Of a DNA stretch of 64,000 nucleotides, positions 8,533-16,644 are shown piece after piece. The stretch comes from Pelomonas sp937871895. GTDB taxonomy: Bacteria; Pseudomonadota; Gammaproteobacteria; Burkholderiales; Burkholderiaceae_C. Position numbers and translations under genes: made by a program. The stretch lies in assembly GCF_046348265.1 (NCBI RefSeq), contig NZ_JAXMEO010000007.1; one strand, given 5' to 3'. The stretch's first letter is position 1. Each line of letters starts with the position of its first letter. The notes under the pieces were generated by a model. The model made no database searches and had not been told where the DNA came from. It saw only the letters and a list, made by a program, of their open reading frames with translations.

Positions 8533-9455
8533 CCACCCCCGCGTTTGAAAAAACCCCCGGCTGGCTGGACTGGTACGCCGGCCCCGCCAAGCCGCGCTTC
8601 GTGCTGCCGCCCGGCAGCGTCGATGCGCACTGCCATGTGTTCGGCCCCGGCGCTGAGTTCCCCTACGCGCCCGAGCGCAAGTACACGCCCTGCGACGCCA
8701 GCAAGCAGCAGCTCTTCGCGTTGCGCGACCACCTCGGCTTTGCGCGCAACGTCATCGTCCAGGCCACCTGCCACGGCGCCGACAACCGCGCCATGGTCGA
8801 TGCCTGCCTGGCCTCGGGTGGCAAGGCCCGTGGCGTGGCCACCGTGCGCCGCAGCATCTCGGACGCCGAGCTGCAGCAGCTGCACGCCGCCGGTGTGCGC
8901 GGCGTGCGCTTCAACTTCGTCAAGCGGCTGGTCGACTTCACGCCCAAGGACGAGCTGATGGAGATTGCCGCGCGCGTGGCCGAGCTGGGCTGGCATGTGG
9001 TCATCTACTTCGAGGCCGTGGACCTGCCCGAGCTGTGGGACTTCTTCACCGCCCTGCCCACCACGGTGGTGGTCGATCACATGGGCCGGCCCAATGTGAC
9101 GCAGCCGGTCGATGGCCCCGAGTTCAGCCTCTTCCTGCGCTTCATGGCCGAGCACGAGAACGTGTGGAGCAAGGTCAGCTGCCCGGAGCGGCTGTCTGTC
9201 AGCGGCCCGCGCGCCTTGAACGGCGAGCAGGCGGCCTACCGAGACGTGGTGCCCTTTGCCCGCACTGTCGTCGAGCGCTTCCCCGACCGCGTGCTCTGGG
9301 GCACCGACTGGCCCCACCCCAACCTCAAGGACCACATGCCCGACGACGGCTTGCTCGTTGACTTCATCCCGCACATTGCGCCTAGCCCCGAGCTGCAGCG
9401 CAAATTGCTCGTCGCCAACCCCATGCGCCTTTACTGGCCAGAGGAGGTTGCATGA
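8529..9455 (+). CDS. ligI: 2-pyrone-4,6-dicarboxylate hydrolase
   Basis: This 308-residue amidohydrolase matches LigI/PmdD. The enzyme opens 2-pyrone-4,6-dicarboxylate to 4-oxalomesaconate. The paired histidines lie in SVDAHCHVFGPG. Downstream are YTPCDASKQQL, VQATCHGADN, GVRGVRFNFVKRLVD, VDHMGRPN and the catalytic aspartate in LWGTDWPHPN. LigI works without a bound metal although the fold is that of a metal hydrolase. The start is the TTG at 8529 overlapping the previous stop; upstream extension of the frame has no ATG of merit. A 76-base spacer with a strong hairpin follows before ligA. Confidence 0.95.
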   Translation: MTTPAFEKTPGWLDWYAGPAKPRFVLPPGSVDAHCHVFGPGAEFPYAPERKYTPCDASKQQLFALRDHLGFARNVIVQATCHGADNRAMVDACLASGGKARGVATVRRSISDAELQQLHAAGVRGVRFNFVKRLVDFTPKDELMEIAARVAELGWHVVIYFEAVDLPELWDFFTALPTTVVVDHMGRPNVTQPVDGPEFSLFLRFMAEHENVWSKVSCPERLSVSGPRALNGEQAAYRDVVPFARTVVERFPDRVLWGTDWPHPNLKDHMPDDGLLVDFIPHIAPSPELQRKLLVANPMRLYWPEEVA

Positions 9456-9495
9456 GCCCCCACGCTCACATTCGTTCACTGCCCCCCAAGGGGGT

Positions 9496-9530
9496 TTCAG
9501 CCTCCTTGAGGCGGCTCATCGGAGGCTGAA
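9496..9530 (+). promoter_or_regulatory. Inverted repeat that would pair with the ligA ribosome binding site
   Basis: A perfect 10-base inverted repeat (9496-9505 with 9521-9530, 15-base loop) fills the ligI-ligA spacer. The right arm contains the only Shine-Dalgarno-like sequence (GGAGG, 9521-9525) of ligA, whose ATG is at 9532. A second small stem, five C and five G around AA (9483-9494), lies just upstream. In mRNA the hairpin could hide the ribosome site and set the level of LigA. It may also be a dispersed intergenic repeat that happened to land here. Confidence 0.6.
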
Positions 9531-9531
9531 G

Positions 9532-9945
9532 ATGGCTCTTCACAAACCCTATCTCGACATCCCCGGCACCATCATCTTTGACGCCGACCAGTCGCGCAAA
9601 GGCTACTGGCTCAACCAGTTCTGCATGTCGCTGATGAAGGCCGAGAACCGCACGCGCTTCAAGGCCGATGAGCGCGCCTACCTCGACGAGTGGGCGATGA
9701 CCGAAGCGCAAAAGCAAGCCGTGCTGGCGCGCGACCTCAACGAGTGCATGCGCCTCGGCGGCAACATCTACTTCCTCGCCAAGATCGGCTCGACCGACGG
9801 CAAGAGCTTCCAGCAGATGGCCGGCAGCATGACCGGCCTGACCGAAGAACAGTACCGCGCCATGATGGTCGCCGGTGGTCGCTCGCCCGAGGGCAACCGC
9901 TACCTCGGTGAGAACGGCGACGCCCAACCCAAGAAGAAGGACTGA
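9532..9945 (+). CDS. ligA: Protocatechuate 4,5-dioxygenase alpha (small) subunit
   Basis: The 137-residue protein is the small subunit of the extradiol dioxygenase LigAB, which opens protocatechuate between C4 and C5 to 4-carboxy-2-hydroxymuconate semialdehyde. It caps the active site and carries no iron ligands. Family text includes KPYLDIPGT near the start, YWLNQFCMSLMK, ARDLNECMRLGGN and MAGSMTGLT. The ATG at 9532 is placed 7 bases after GGAGG. The reading frame is open far upstream, but those codons lie antisense-like within ligI and are not part of the gene. LigB starts 2 bases after the stop. Confidence 0.95.
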   Translation: MALHKPYLDIPGTIIFDADQSRKGYWLNQFCMSLMKAENRTRFKADERAYLDEWAMTEAQKQAVLARDLNECMRLGGNIYFLAKIGSTDGKSFQQMAGSMTGLTEEQYRAMMVAGGRSPEGNRYLGENGDAQPKKKD

Positions 9946-9947
9946 CC

Positions 9948-10811
9948 ATGGCCCGCATCACCGCATCGGTTTACACCTCCCACGTGCCCGCCATGGGTGT
10001 GGCGCTGGATCTGGGCAAGACCCAGGAGCCCTACTGGCAGCCCGTCTTTGCCGGCTACGAGGCCTCCCGCCAGTGGCTGCGCGAGAACAAGCCTGACGTG
10101 GTCTTCATGGTCTACAACGACCACGCCACCGCCTTCAGCCTCGACTTCATCCCCACCTTCGCCATCGGCACCGCCACGCGCTACGCGCCGGCCGATGAAG
10201 GCTGGGGCCCGCGCCCCGTGCCCGTGGTCGAGGGCCACCCCGAGCTGGCCTCGCACATCGCGCAGTCAGTCATCCAGGAGGACTTCGACCTCACCATCGT
10301 CAACAAGATGGACGTGGACCACGGCCTCACGGTGCCGCTGTCCATGCTCTGCGGCGAGAAGCCGGCTGACGGCGCCTGGCCCTTCAAGGTCATTCCCTTC
10401 GCCGTCAATGTCGTGCAGTACCCCGTGCCTTCGGGCCGCCGCTGCTTCCAGCTGGGGCAAGCCATCCGCCGTGCGGTCGAGAGCTTTGACGAAGACCTGA
10501 ACGTGCAGATCTGGGGCACCGGCGGCATGAGCCACCAGCTGCAGGGCGCGCGCGCCGGCCTCATCAACAAGGTCTGGGACAACGCCTGGCTCGACCAGAT
10601 GATTGCCGACCCCAAGGCCTGCAGCGAGCGGCCGCACATCGACTACGTCCGCGAGGCCGGCAGCGAGGGCATCGAGCTCGTCATGTGGCTGATCGCGCGC
10701 GGCGCCATGGCCGATGTGGCCGGCGGCCCCGCCCCAAACGTTCGTCATCGCTTCTATCACGTGCCTGCGTCCAACACCGCCGTCGGGCACCTCGTCCTGG
10801 AGAACGCATGA
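9948..10811 (+). CDS. ligB: Protocatechuate 4,5-dioxygenase beta (catalytic) subunit
   Basis: The 287-residue protein is the catalytic, Fe(II)-binding subunit of the LigAB extradiol dioxygenase. The expected iron ligands are visible: His12 in TSHVPAMG and His59 in YNDHATAF, with a late glutamate in the SEGIELVMWL region. The candidate acid/base histidine lies in GTGGMSHQL. Length is normal for the family. The stop overlaps the ATG of ligC by 4 bases. With ligA it forms the committed ring-opening step of the operon. Confidence 0.95.
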   Translation: MARITASVYTSHVPAMGVALDLGKTQEPYWQPVFAGYEASRQWLRENKPDVVFMVYNDHATAFSLDFIPTFAIGTATRYAPADEGWGPRPVPVVEGHPELASHIAQSVIQEDFDLTIVNKMDVDHGLTVPLSMLCGEKPADGAWPFKVIPFAVNVVQYPVPSGRRCFQLGQAIRRAVESFDEDLNVQIWGTGGMSHQLQGARAGLINKVWDNAWLDQMIADPKACSERPHIDYVREAGSEGIELVMWLIARGAMADVAGGPAPNVRHRFYHVPASNTAVGHLVLENA

Positions 10812-11758
10812 AACCCATCCGCATCGCGCTGGCCGGTGCCGGCGCCTTTGGCCAAAAGCACCTCGACGCGCTCAAGCTGATCGACGGCGTGCAGGTCACC
10901 TCCGTCATCGGCCGTGATCTCGACAAGACCCGCGAGGTCGCCGCCAAGTACGGCATCGGGCACGTCACCACGTCGCTCGATGAGAGCCTGGCCCGCAGCG
11001 ACGTGGACGCCGTCATCCTCTGCACCCCGACGCAGATGCACGCCAGCCAGACGCTCGCTTGTCTGCAAGCCGGCAAGCACGTGCAGGTCGAGATCCCGCT
11101 GTGCGATGTGCTGAAGGAAGGCGAGGCGGTGGTCGAGGCGCAGCGCAAGACGGGCCTCGTCGCCATGTGCGGCCACACCCGGCGCTTCAACCCCAGCCAC
11201 CAGTGGGTGCGCCGCCGCATCGTGGCTGATGAGTTCCACATCCAGCAGATGGATGTGCAGACCTACTTCTTCCGCCGCACCAACATGAATGCCCTCGGCC
11301 AGCCGCGCAGCTGGACCGACCACCTGCTCTGGCACCACGCCGCCCACACCGTGGACCTGTTCGCCTACCAGGCGCAGAGCCCCATCGTGAAGGCCAATGC
11401 GCTGCAAGGCCCCATCCACCCGACGCTTGGCATCGCGATGGACATGAGCATCCAGCTGCAGGCGGCCAATGGCGCGATCTGCACCTTGAGCCTGAGCTTC
11501 AACAACGAAGGGCCGCTCGGCACCTTCTTCCGCTACATCGGCGACACCGGCACCTACATCGCTCGCTATGACGACCTCGTCAATGGCAAGGACGAGAAGA
11601 TCGACGTGAGTCAGGTGGATGTGTCCATGAACGGCATCGAGCTGCAGGACCGCGAGTTCGTCGCCGCCATCCGCGAAGGCCGCGAGCCCAATGGCAGCGT
11701 GGCGCAGGTGCTGCCTTGCTACCAAGTCCTCCACAAGCTGGAGCAACAACTGTCGTGA
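10808..11758 (+). CDS. ligC: 4-carboxy-2-hydroxymuconate-6-semialdehyde dehydrogenase
   Basis: This 316-residue Gfo/Idh/MocA-family protein matches LigC/PmdC. LigC oxidises the hemiacetal form of the ring-opening product to 2-pyrone-4,6-dicarboxylate with NAD(P)+. The Rossmann motif is IALAGAGAFGQKHLDAL at the N-terminus; CTPTQMHA and the family motif EIPLCD (in place of EKP) follow. I chose the ATG at 10808, which overlaps the ligB stop; the open frame further upstream lies within ligB. Its stop overlaps the GTG of the aldo/keto reductase gene. Confidence 0.94.
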   Translation: MKPIRIALAGAGAFGQKHLDALKLIDGVQVTSVIGRDLDKTREVAAKYGIGHVTTSLDESLARSDVDAVILCTPTQMHASQTLACLQAGKHVQVEIPLCDVLKEGEAVVEAQRKTGLVAMCGHTRRFNPSHQWVRRRIVADEFHIQQMDVQTYFFRRTNMNALGQPRSWTDHLLWHHAAHTVDLFAYQAQSPIVKANALQGPIHPTLGIAMDMSIQLQAANGAICTLSLSFNNEGPLGTFFRYIGDTGTYIARYDDLVNGKDEKIDVSQVDVSMNGIELQDREFVAAIREGREPNGSVAQVLPCYQVLHKLEQQLS

Positions 11759-12741
11759 GCACGCGGCGCGTCGGCCCCTTCGAAGTCCAAGCTCTGGGCC
11801 TGGGGTGCATGAACCTCAGCCACGCGTACGGCGTGCCACCGACGCGCGAGGCCGCGCAGGGCCTGCTGCTGCGGGCTCTCGATGCCGGCATCGACTTCTT
11901 CGACACCGCCGCGCTCTACGGCTTTGGCGCCAATGAGAGCCTGGTGGGCGAGGTGCTGGCGCCGCACCGCCATCGCTTCGTGCTGGCCAGCAAGTGCGGC
12001 ATGCAGGGCGTGAACGGCAAGCGCGTGATCGACGGCCGGCCCGCCACGCTCAAGGCCACCTGCGAGGACGCGTTGCGCCGCCTGCGCACCGAGGTCATCG
12101 ACCTCTACTACCTGCACCGCTGGGACAAGCAGGTGCCGATTGAAGACAGCGTCGGCGCCATGGCGGAGCTGGTGCGCGAGGGCAAGATTCGCGCGATCGG
12201 TTTGTCTGAAGTCGGCAGCGCCACGCTGCGCCGCGCGCACGCCGTGCACCCGATTGCCGCGTTGCAGTCCGAGTACTCGCTGTGGAGCCGCGATGTCGAG
12301 CGCGGCACGCTGGCGGCCTGTGCCGAGCTGGGCATCGCTTTCGTGGCCTTCAGCCCGCTGGGCCGCGGCTTCCTGAGCGCGGGCGTGGACGACCCCGCCA
12401 GCCTGCCCGCCAACGACATCCGCCGCGCGATGCCGCGCTTCCAGACCGAGGCCTGGGCGCACAACCTGGCTTGCCTGCAAGGCCTGCGCGAGCTGGCCTC
12501 GGAGCAAGGCTGCTCGATGGCCCAGCTGGCCCTGGCCTGGGTGCTGCAGCAGGGCCCCGCTTACGGGGTGCAGATGCTCGCCATCCCCGGCACCACGCGC
12601 CTAGAGCATCTCCTAGACAACCTCGGCGCTGCCGGCGTTACGCTCTCATCCGACCTAGCGCGGCGCGCCGCTGCGTGTATGTCGGGCATCCAGGGGGCGC
12701 GCTACGCGCCCGCCACTTTTGCCGAGATCGACAGCGACTAG
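11755..12741 (+). CDS. Aldo/keto reductase in the lig operon
   Basis: The 328-residue protein is an NADPH-type aldo/keto reductase of the YajO/YhdN kind. The tetrad is recognisable: FFDTAALYG (Asp, Tyr), ASKCG (Lys) and YLHRWD (His). The cofactor-end motifs include FSPLGRGFL and IPGTTRLEHL. The start is a GTG at 11755 overlapping the ligC stop. Co-translation with ligC suggests a role with an aromatic or ring-cleavage aldehyde or ketone, but the substrate is unknown and the enzyme is not part of the standard pathway. Confidence 0.85.
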   Translation: MSTRRVGPFEVQALGLGCMNLSHAYGVPPTREAAQGLLLRALDAGIDFFDTAALYGFGANESLVGEVLAPHRHRFVLASKCGMQGVNGKRVIDGRPATLKATCEDALRRLRTEVIDLYYLHRWDKQVPIEDSVGAMAELVREGKIRAIGLSEVGSATLRRAHAVHPIAALQSEYSLWSRDVERGTLAACAELGIAFVAFSPLGRGFLSAGVDDPASLPANDIRRAMPRFQTEAWAHNLACLQGLRELASEQGCSMAQLALAWVLQQGPAYGVQMLAIPGTTRLEHLLDNLGAAGVTLSSDLARRAAACMSGIQGARYAPATFAEIDSD

Positions 12742-12780
12742 AAGACATCGTTCATCCCTTCCACCGCGAGGAGACATCGC

Positions 12781-13941
12781 ATGCAACGCAGAGCCACCCT
12801 CACTGCCTTGGCCGCACTGGCCCTGGCTACCCCGCTGAGCCATGCGCAAAGCGACACGATCAAGATCGGCGTCGTGGTGCCGATGACGGGCCAGAGCGCC
12901 TCCACCGGCCGGCAGATCGACGCGGCCATCAAGCTCTGGATGGCGCAAAGCGGCGGCAAGGCCGGTGGCAAGAAGGTCGAGATCCTGCTGCGCGACGACA
13001 CCGGCGTGGCCGACGTGACGCGCCGCCTGGTGCAGGAGCTGATCGTCAATGACAAGGTCGTCGCGGTGGCCGGCTTTGGCCTCACGCCGCTGGCCCTGGC
13101 CGCCGCGCCGCTGGCCACGCAGAGCAAGACGCCGATGGTTGTGATGGCCGCAGCAACGAGCAGCATCACCGAGGCCTCGCCCTACATCGTGCGCACCAGC
13201 TTCACGCTGCCGCAGGCCGCCGTGGGCATGGGCGAGTGGGCGCCCAAGAACGGCATCAAGAAGGTGGTCAGCCTGGTCACCGACTACGGCCCCGGCAACG
13301 ACGCCGAGAAGTTTTTTGTCAACCAGTTCTTGCTCAACGGCGGCCAGGTGCTGGAGAAGCTGCGCACCCCGCTGCGCAGCCCCGACTTCGCGCCCGTGCT
13401 GCAAAAGGTGCGTGACGCCAAGCCCGATGCGCTGTTTGTCTTCCTGCCCTCGGGCCAAGGCGCGCAGTTCATGAAGCAGTTCGGCGAGCGCGGCCTCGAC
13501 AAGGCGGGCATCAAGCTCATCGCCACCGGCGACGTGACCGACGACGACCAGCTCAACGACATGGGCGATGTGGCGCTGGGCGTGGTCACCACCCACCACT
13601 ACTCGGCCTCGCACAACAGCGCGATGAACAAGAAGTTCGTGGCCGACTTCCAGGCCATGCACAAGTTCCGCCCCAACTTCATGGGCGTGGGCGGCTATGA
13701 CGGCGTGCGCCTGATCTTTAAGGGCCTTGACGCCACCAAGGGCCAGGGCGGCGAGGCGCTGCTGAACGCCATGAAGGGCCAGCTCTTCGAAAGCCCGCGC
13801 GGCCAGATCCTGATCGACGCCCAGACCCGCGACATCGTGCAGGACATCCACACCCGGCGCGTGGAGCGCAAGGACGGCCAACTTTGGAACACCGAGTTCG
13901 ACGTGCAGCGCGCGGTCAAGGACCCAGGCAAGCTGAAGTAA
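12781..13941 (+). CDS. ABC transporter periplasmic substrate-binding protein (branched-chain/aromatic acid type)
   Basis: The 386-residue protein has a clear Sec signal peptide (MQRRATLTALAALALATPLSHAQ, cleaved near residue 22) and a type 1 periplasmic binding fold: IKIGVVVPMTGQSAS, VEILLRDDTG, VVMAAATSS, then a second lobe. It begins the transporter part of the lig operon and has a good GAGGAG site upstream. Members of this family beside aromatic genes bind aromatic acids, so protocatechuate, vanillate or a related acid is likely; amino acid binding cannot be excluded. A long hairpin separates it from the permease genes, which may allow more binding protein than membrane protein. Confidence 0.88.
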   Translation: MQRRATLTALAALALATPLSHAQSDTIKIGVVVPMTGQSASTGRQIDAAIKLWMAQSGGKAGGKKVEILLRDDTGVADVTRRLVQELIVNDKVVAVAGFGLTPLALAAAPLATQSKTPMVVMAAATSSITEASPYIVRTSFTLPQAAVGMGEWAPKNGIKKVVSLVTDYGPGNDAEKFFVNQFLLNGGQVLEKLRTPLRSPDFAPVLQKVRDAKPDALFVFLPSGQGAQFMKQFGERGLDKAGIKLIATGDVTDDDQLNDMGDVALGVVTTHHYSASHNSAMNKKFVADFQAMHKFRPNFMGVGGYDGVRLIFKGLDATKGQGGEALLNAMKGQLFESPRGQILIDAQTRDIVQDIHTRRVERKDGQLWNTEFDVQRAVKDPGKLK

Positions 13942-13951
13942 AAGCAAGCAC

Positions 13952-14016
13952 AGCCACAGAGACACGGAGACACAGAGAAATGCCGGCTTCCTCTGTGTCT
14001 CTGTGCCTCTGTGGCT
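13952..14016. repeat. Long imperfect hairpin between binding-protein and permease genes
   Basis: Two arms of about 28 bases (13952-13979 and 13988-14016) pair with one mismatch and one G-T wobble around a short loop. Each arm is itself a run of CAGAGACA-type short repeats. There is no T tract, so it is not a standard terminator. In an operon, such a stem would protect the upstream binding-protein message. The sequence style also fits a dispersed intergenic repeat. Confidence 0.75.
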
Positions 14017-14048
14017 TTGTTCCCCAGCGCCACTGAGGCAGTCCACGC

Positions 14049-14921
14049 ATGCCCACCTTGATTTTTGACGGCGTTGCCTACGGCATGCTGCTCTTCGTAC
14101 TGGCCTTGGGGCTGGCGGTGACCATGGGCTTGATGAACTTCATCAACCTGGCCCATGGTGCGTTTGCGATGGTGGGTGGCTATGCGGTGATCCTGCTGAT
14201 GCAGAAGCAGGGCTGGCCCTTCCTGCTCTGCCTGCCGGCGGCGTTTGTGATCACGGCAGCCTTGGGCGCGGTGCTGGAGCGCCTGCTGTACCGGCGGCTC
14301 TACGGCCGCTCGCATCTCGACCAGGTGCTGTTCTCCATCGGCCTCACCTTCATGGCGGTGGCGACGGTGGACTACCTGGTCGGCTCGCAGCAGCAGAACG
14401 TGCAGCTGCCGGAGTTCTTCCGTCAGCGCTTTGAGTTCGGGTCGGGCTTCTGGATGCTGGGCATGGGGGCGTATCGGCTCTTCATCGTGATCGTCTGTGT
14501 GCTGCTGGCCGTGGTGCTGCAGCAGTTGCTGGCGCGCACGCGCTTTGGCAGCCGGCTGCGCGCGGCGGTGGATGACCCGCGCGTGGCGGCGGGCCTTGGC
14601 ATCCCGGTGGACCGGGTCTTTCTCGTCACCTTCGCGGTGGGCTCGGGCCTCGCGGGCCTTGGCGGGGCGCTGGGGGCCGACATCCTCGGGCTCGACCCCA
14701 GCTTCCCGCTCAAGTTCATGGTCTATTTCCTGATCGTCTGCGCGGTGGGCGGCACCAGCTCCATCACCGGCCCGCTGGTGGCCGCGCTGCTGCTCGGCAT
14801 CGCGGACGTGATGGGCAAGTACTACGTGCCCAAGCTCGGCAGCTTCATCGTCTACCTGCTGATGATCGGCTTGTTGCTGTGGCGCCCGCAGGGCCTGTTC
14901 TCGCGCGAGGGCGGGCGATGA
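14049..14921 (+). CDS. Branched-chain-type ABC transporter permease (LivH family)
   Basis: The 290-residue integral membrane protein has the LivH pattern: about eight hydrophobic segments, LAVTMGLMNFINLAHGAF near residues 18-35, and a cytoplasmic loop with DDPRVAAGLGI that contacts the ATPases. It forms the membrane channel together with the LivM-type protein encoded next, whose ATG overlaps its stop by 4 bases. The substrate is set by the binding protein and is probably an aromatic acid, given the lig genes in the same operon. Confidence 0.9.
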   Translation: MPTLIFDGVAYGMLLFVLALGLAVTMGLMNFINLAHGAFAMVGGYAVILLMQKQGWPFLLCLPAAFVITAALGAVLERLLYRRLYGRSHLDQVLFSIGLTFMAVATVDYLVGSQQQNVQLPEFFRQRFEFGSGFWMLGMGAYRLFIVIVCVLLAVVLQQLLARTRFGSRLRAAVDDPRVAAGLGIPVDRVFLVTFAVGSGLAGLGGALGADILGLDPSFPLKFMVYFLIVCAVGGTSSITGPLVAALLLGIADVMGKYYVPKLGSFIVYLLMIGLLLWRPQGLFSREGGR

Positions 14922-15874
14922 GCGGCGTGCAGCAGGCGCTGCGCGCGCCGGTGCGCTGGCGCGTGTGGGAGATCGCGGCCTGGGTGCTGCTGTGGGCCGC
15001 GCCCTTTGTGTTTGCCTCGCATGCGGCGCTGATCAACGAGATCGCCATCCTGGCGCTCTTTGCGCTGTCGCTGGACCTGATCCTGGGCTACGCCGGGATC
15101 ATCTCGCTGGGGCACGCGGCCTTCTTTGGCGTGGGCGCGTATGGCGCGGCGCTCTTTGCCAAGCATGTGATGCCGGACCCGCTGCTCGGCCTCGCGGTGG
15201 GCACGGCGGTGGGTGCCCTGCTGGGCCTCATCACCAGCCCCATGATCGCCCGGGGCACCGACCTCACGCGCCTGATGGTGACCATGGGCGTGGCCTTGGT
15301 GCTCTTCGAGCTGGCCAACAAGTTCGACGACATTACCGGCGGCGCCGATGGGCTGCAAGGCGTGGTGATGGGGCCGCTGTTCGGTAGCTTCGAGTTCGAC
15401 CTCGCGGCCCGGGTTGCCAGCTTCTATTCGCTCAGCGTGCTCTTCATCGCCTTTGTGCTGCTGCGGCGCATGGTGCACTCGCCGCTCGGCGTCTCGCTGC
15501 AGGCCATGCGCGACAACCGGCTGCGTGTGGCGGCACTGGGCATGTCGGTGCAGGGGCGGCTCACGGCGGTCTACACCGTGGCCGCCGGCCTCGCGGGCGC
15601 GGCCGGTGCGTTGCTGGCGCAGACGACGGGCTTTGCCTCGCTCGACGTGTTCGACTTCCACCGCAGCGCCGACGTGATGCTGGCCTTGGTCATCGGCGGC
15701 ACCGGCTGGCTGTGGGGCGGCGTGATCGGCGCCATGGCCTTCAAGGTGCTGCACGACTTGATCTCGGGCATCACGGTGCAGTACTGGACCTTCTGGTTGG
15801 GGCTGGTGCTGGTGGTCCTCGTCCTCGTCGGACGTGAGCGCTTGTTCAAGCCCTGGACATGGTGGCGGAAATGA
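14918..15874 (+). CDS. Branched-chain-type ABC transporter permease (LivM family)
   Basis: The 318-residue membrane protein is the second permease of the importer. It has a hydrophobic multi-span pattern and the LivM signature LILGYAGIISLGHAAFFGVGAYG. The coupling region includes AMRDNRLRVAALGM. The start is the ATG at 14918 overlapping the livH stop. The frame is open upstream to 14879 but has no better start. Its stop overlaps the chosen ATG of the ATPase gene. Confidence 0.9.
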   Translation: MSGVQQALRAPVRWRVWEIAAWVLLWAAPFVFASHAALINEIAILALFALSLDLILGYAGIISLGHAAFFGVGAYGAALFAKHVMPDPLLGLAVGTAVGALLGLITSPMIARGTDLTRLMVTMGVALVLFELANKFDDITGGADGLQGVVMGPLFGSFEFDLAARVASFYSLSVLFIAFVLLRRMVHSPLGVSLQAMRDNRLRVAALGMSVQGRLTAVYTVAAGLAGAAGALLAQTTGFASLDVFDFHRSADVMLALVIGGTGWLWGGVIGAMAFKVLHDLISGITVQYWTFWLGLVLVVLVLVGRERLFKPWTWWRK

Positions 15875-16644
15875 GTGCGCCGGTACTTCAGACCCACAGC
15901 CTCGTGAAGCGCTTCGGCGGCATCACCGCCACGCAGAACGTCAGCCTCAGCGTGCGGGCCGGTGCGCGCCACGCCCTGATCGGCCCCAATGGCGCGGGCA
16001 AGACGACGCTGATCAATCAGCTCACCGGCGTGCTCGCGCCCACCAGCGGCAGCGTGGTGCTGGAGGGGCGTGACATCACGGCCCTGTCGCCCAACGCGCG
16101 CGTTGGGCTGGGCCTGGTGCGCACCTTCCAGATCAACCAGCTCTTTGCCTCGCTCACGCCCACGCAGGCACTGGCGCTGGCGGTGTCGAGCCGGCGCGGT
16201 CTGGCGCACCGCTTCTGGCGGCCGCTCGGGCAATCGAGCGAAGTGGCCGCGGATGTCGAAGGCCTGCTGCAGCAGTTCCGCCTCACCGAGCTGGCCGAGC
16301 GCCCGACGCGCGAGCTGCCCTATGGCAAGCGGCGCTTGTTGGAGATTGCACTCGCCGTGGCCCTGAAGCCGCGCGTGCTCTTGCTGGACGAGCCCGCAGC
16401 CGGTGTGCCGGCCGGTGAGCGCGGCGACATCTTGGCCACCGTGGCCGCACTGCCGGCCGATGTGGCCGTGGTGCTGATCGAGCACGACATGGACCTCGTC
16501 TTCAGCTTTGCCGACCGCATCACCGTGCTCGTCAACGGCGCCATGCTGACCGAGGGCGCACCCGACGAGATCGCCGCCGACCCGCTGGTGCGCGAGGTTT
16601 ACCTCGGCGACACCAGCATCACCAGCGGGGCTGCCCATGGCTGA
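15871..16644 (+). CDS. Branched-chain-type ABC transporter ATP-binding protein (LivG family)
   Basis: The 257-residue ATPase has Walker A GPNGAGKTT, a shortened signature region reading LPYGKRRLLEIA instead of LSGGQ, Walker B VLLLDEPAAG and the switch histidine in LIEHDMDL. This degenerate signature is common in LivG proteins. I chose the ATG at 15871, which overlaps the livM stop by 4 bases; an ATG at 15859 is also in frame. It overlaps the second ATPase gene by 8 bases. Confidence 0.9.
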   Translation: MSAPVLQTHSLVKRFGGITATQNVSLSVRAGARHALIGPNGAGKTTLINQLTGVLAPTSGSVVLEGRDITALSPNARVGLGLVRTFQINQLFASLTPTQALALAVSSRRGLAHRFWRPLGQSSEVAADVEGLLQQFRLTELAERPTRELPYGKRRLLEIALAVALKPRVLLLDEPAAGVPAGERGDILATVAALPADVAVVLIEHDMDLVFSFADRITVLVNGAMLTEGAPDEIAADPLVREVYLGDTSITSGAAHG

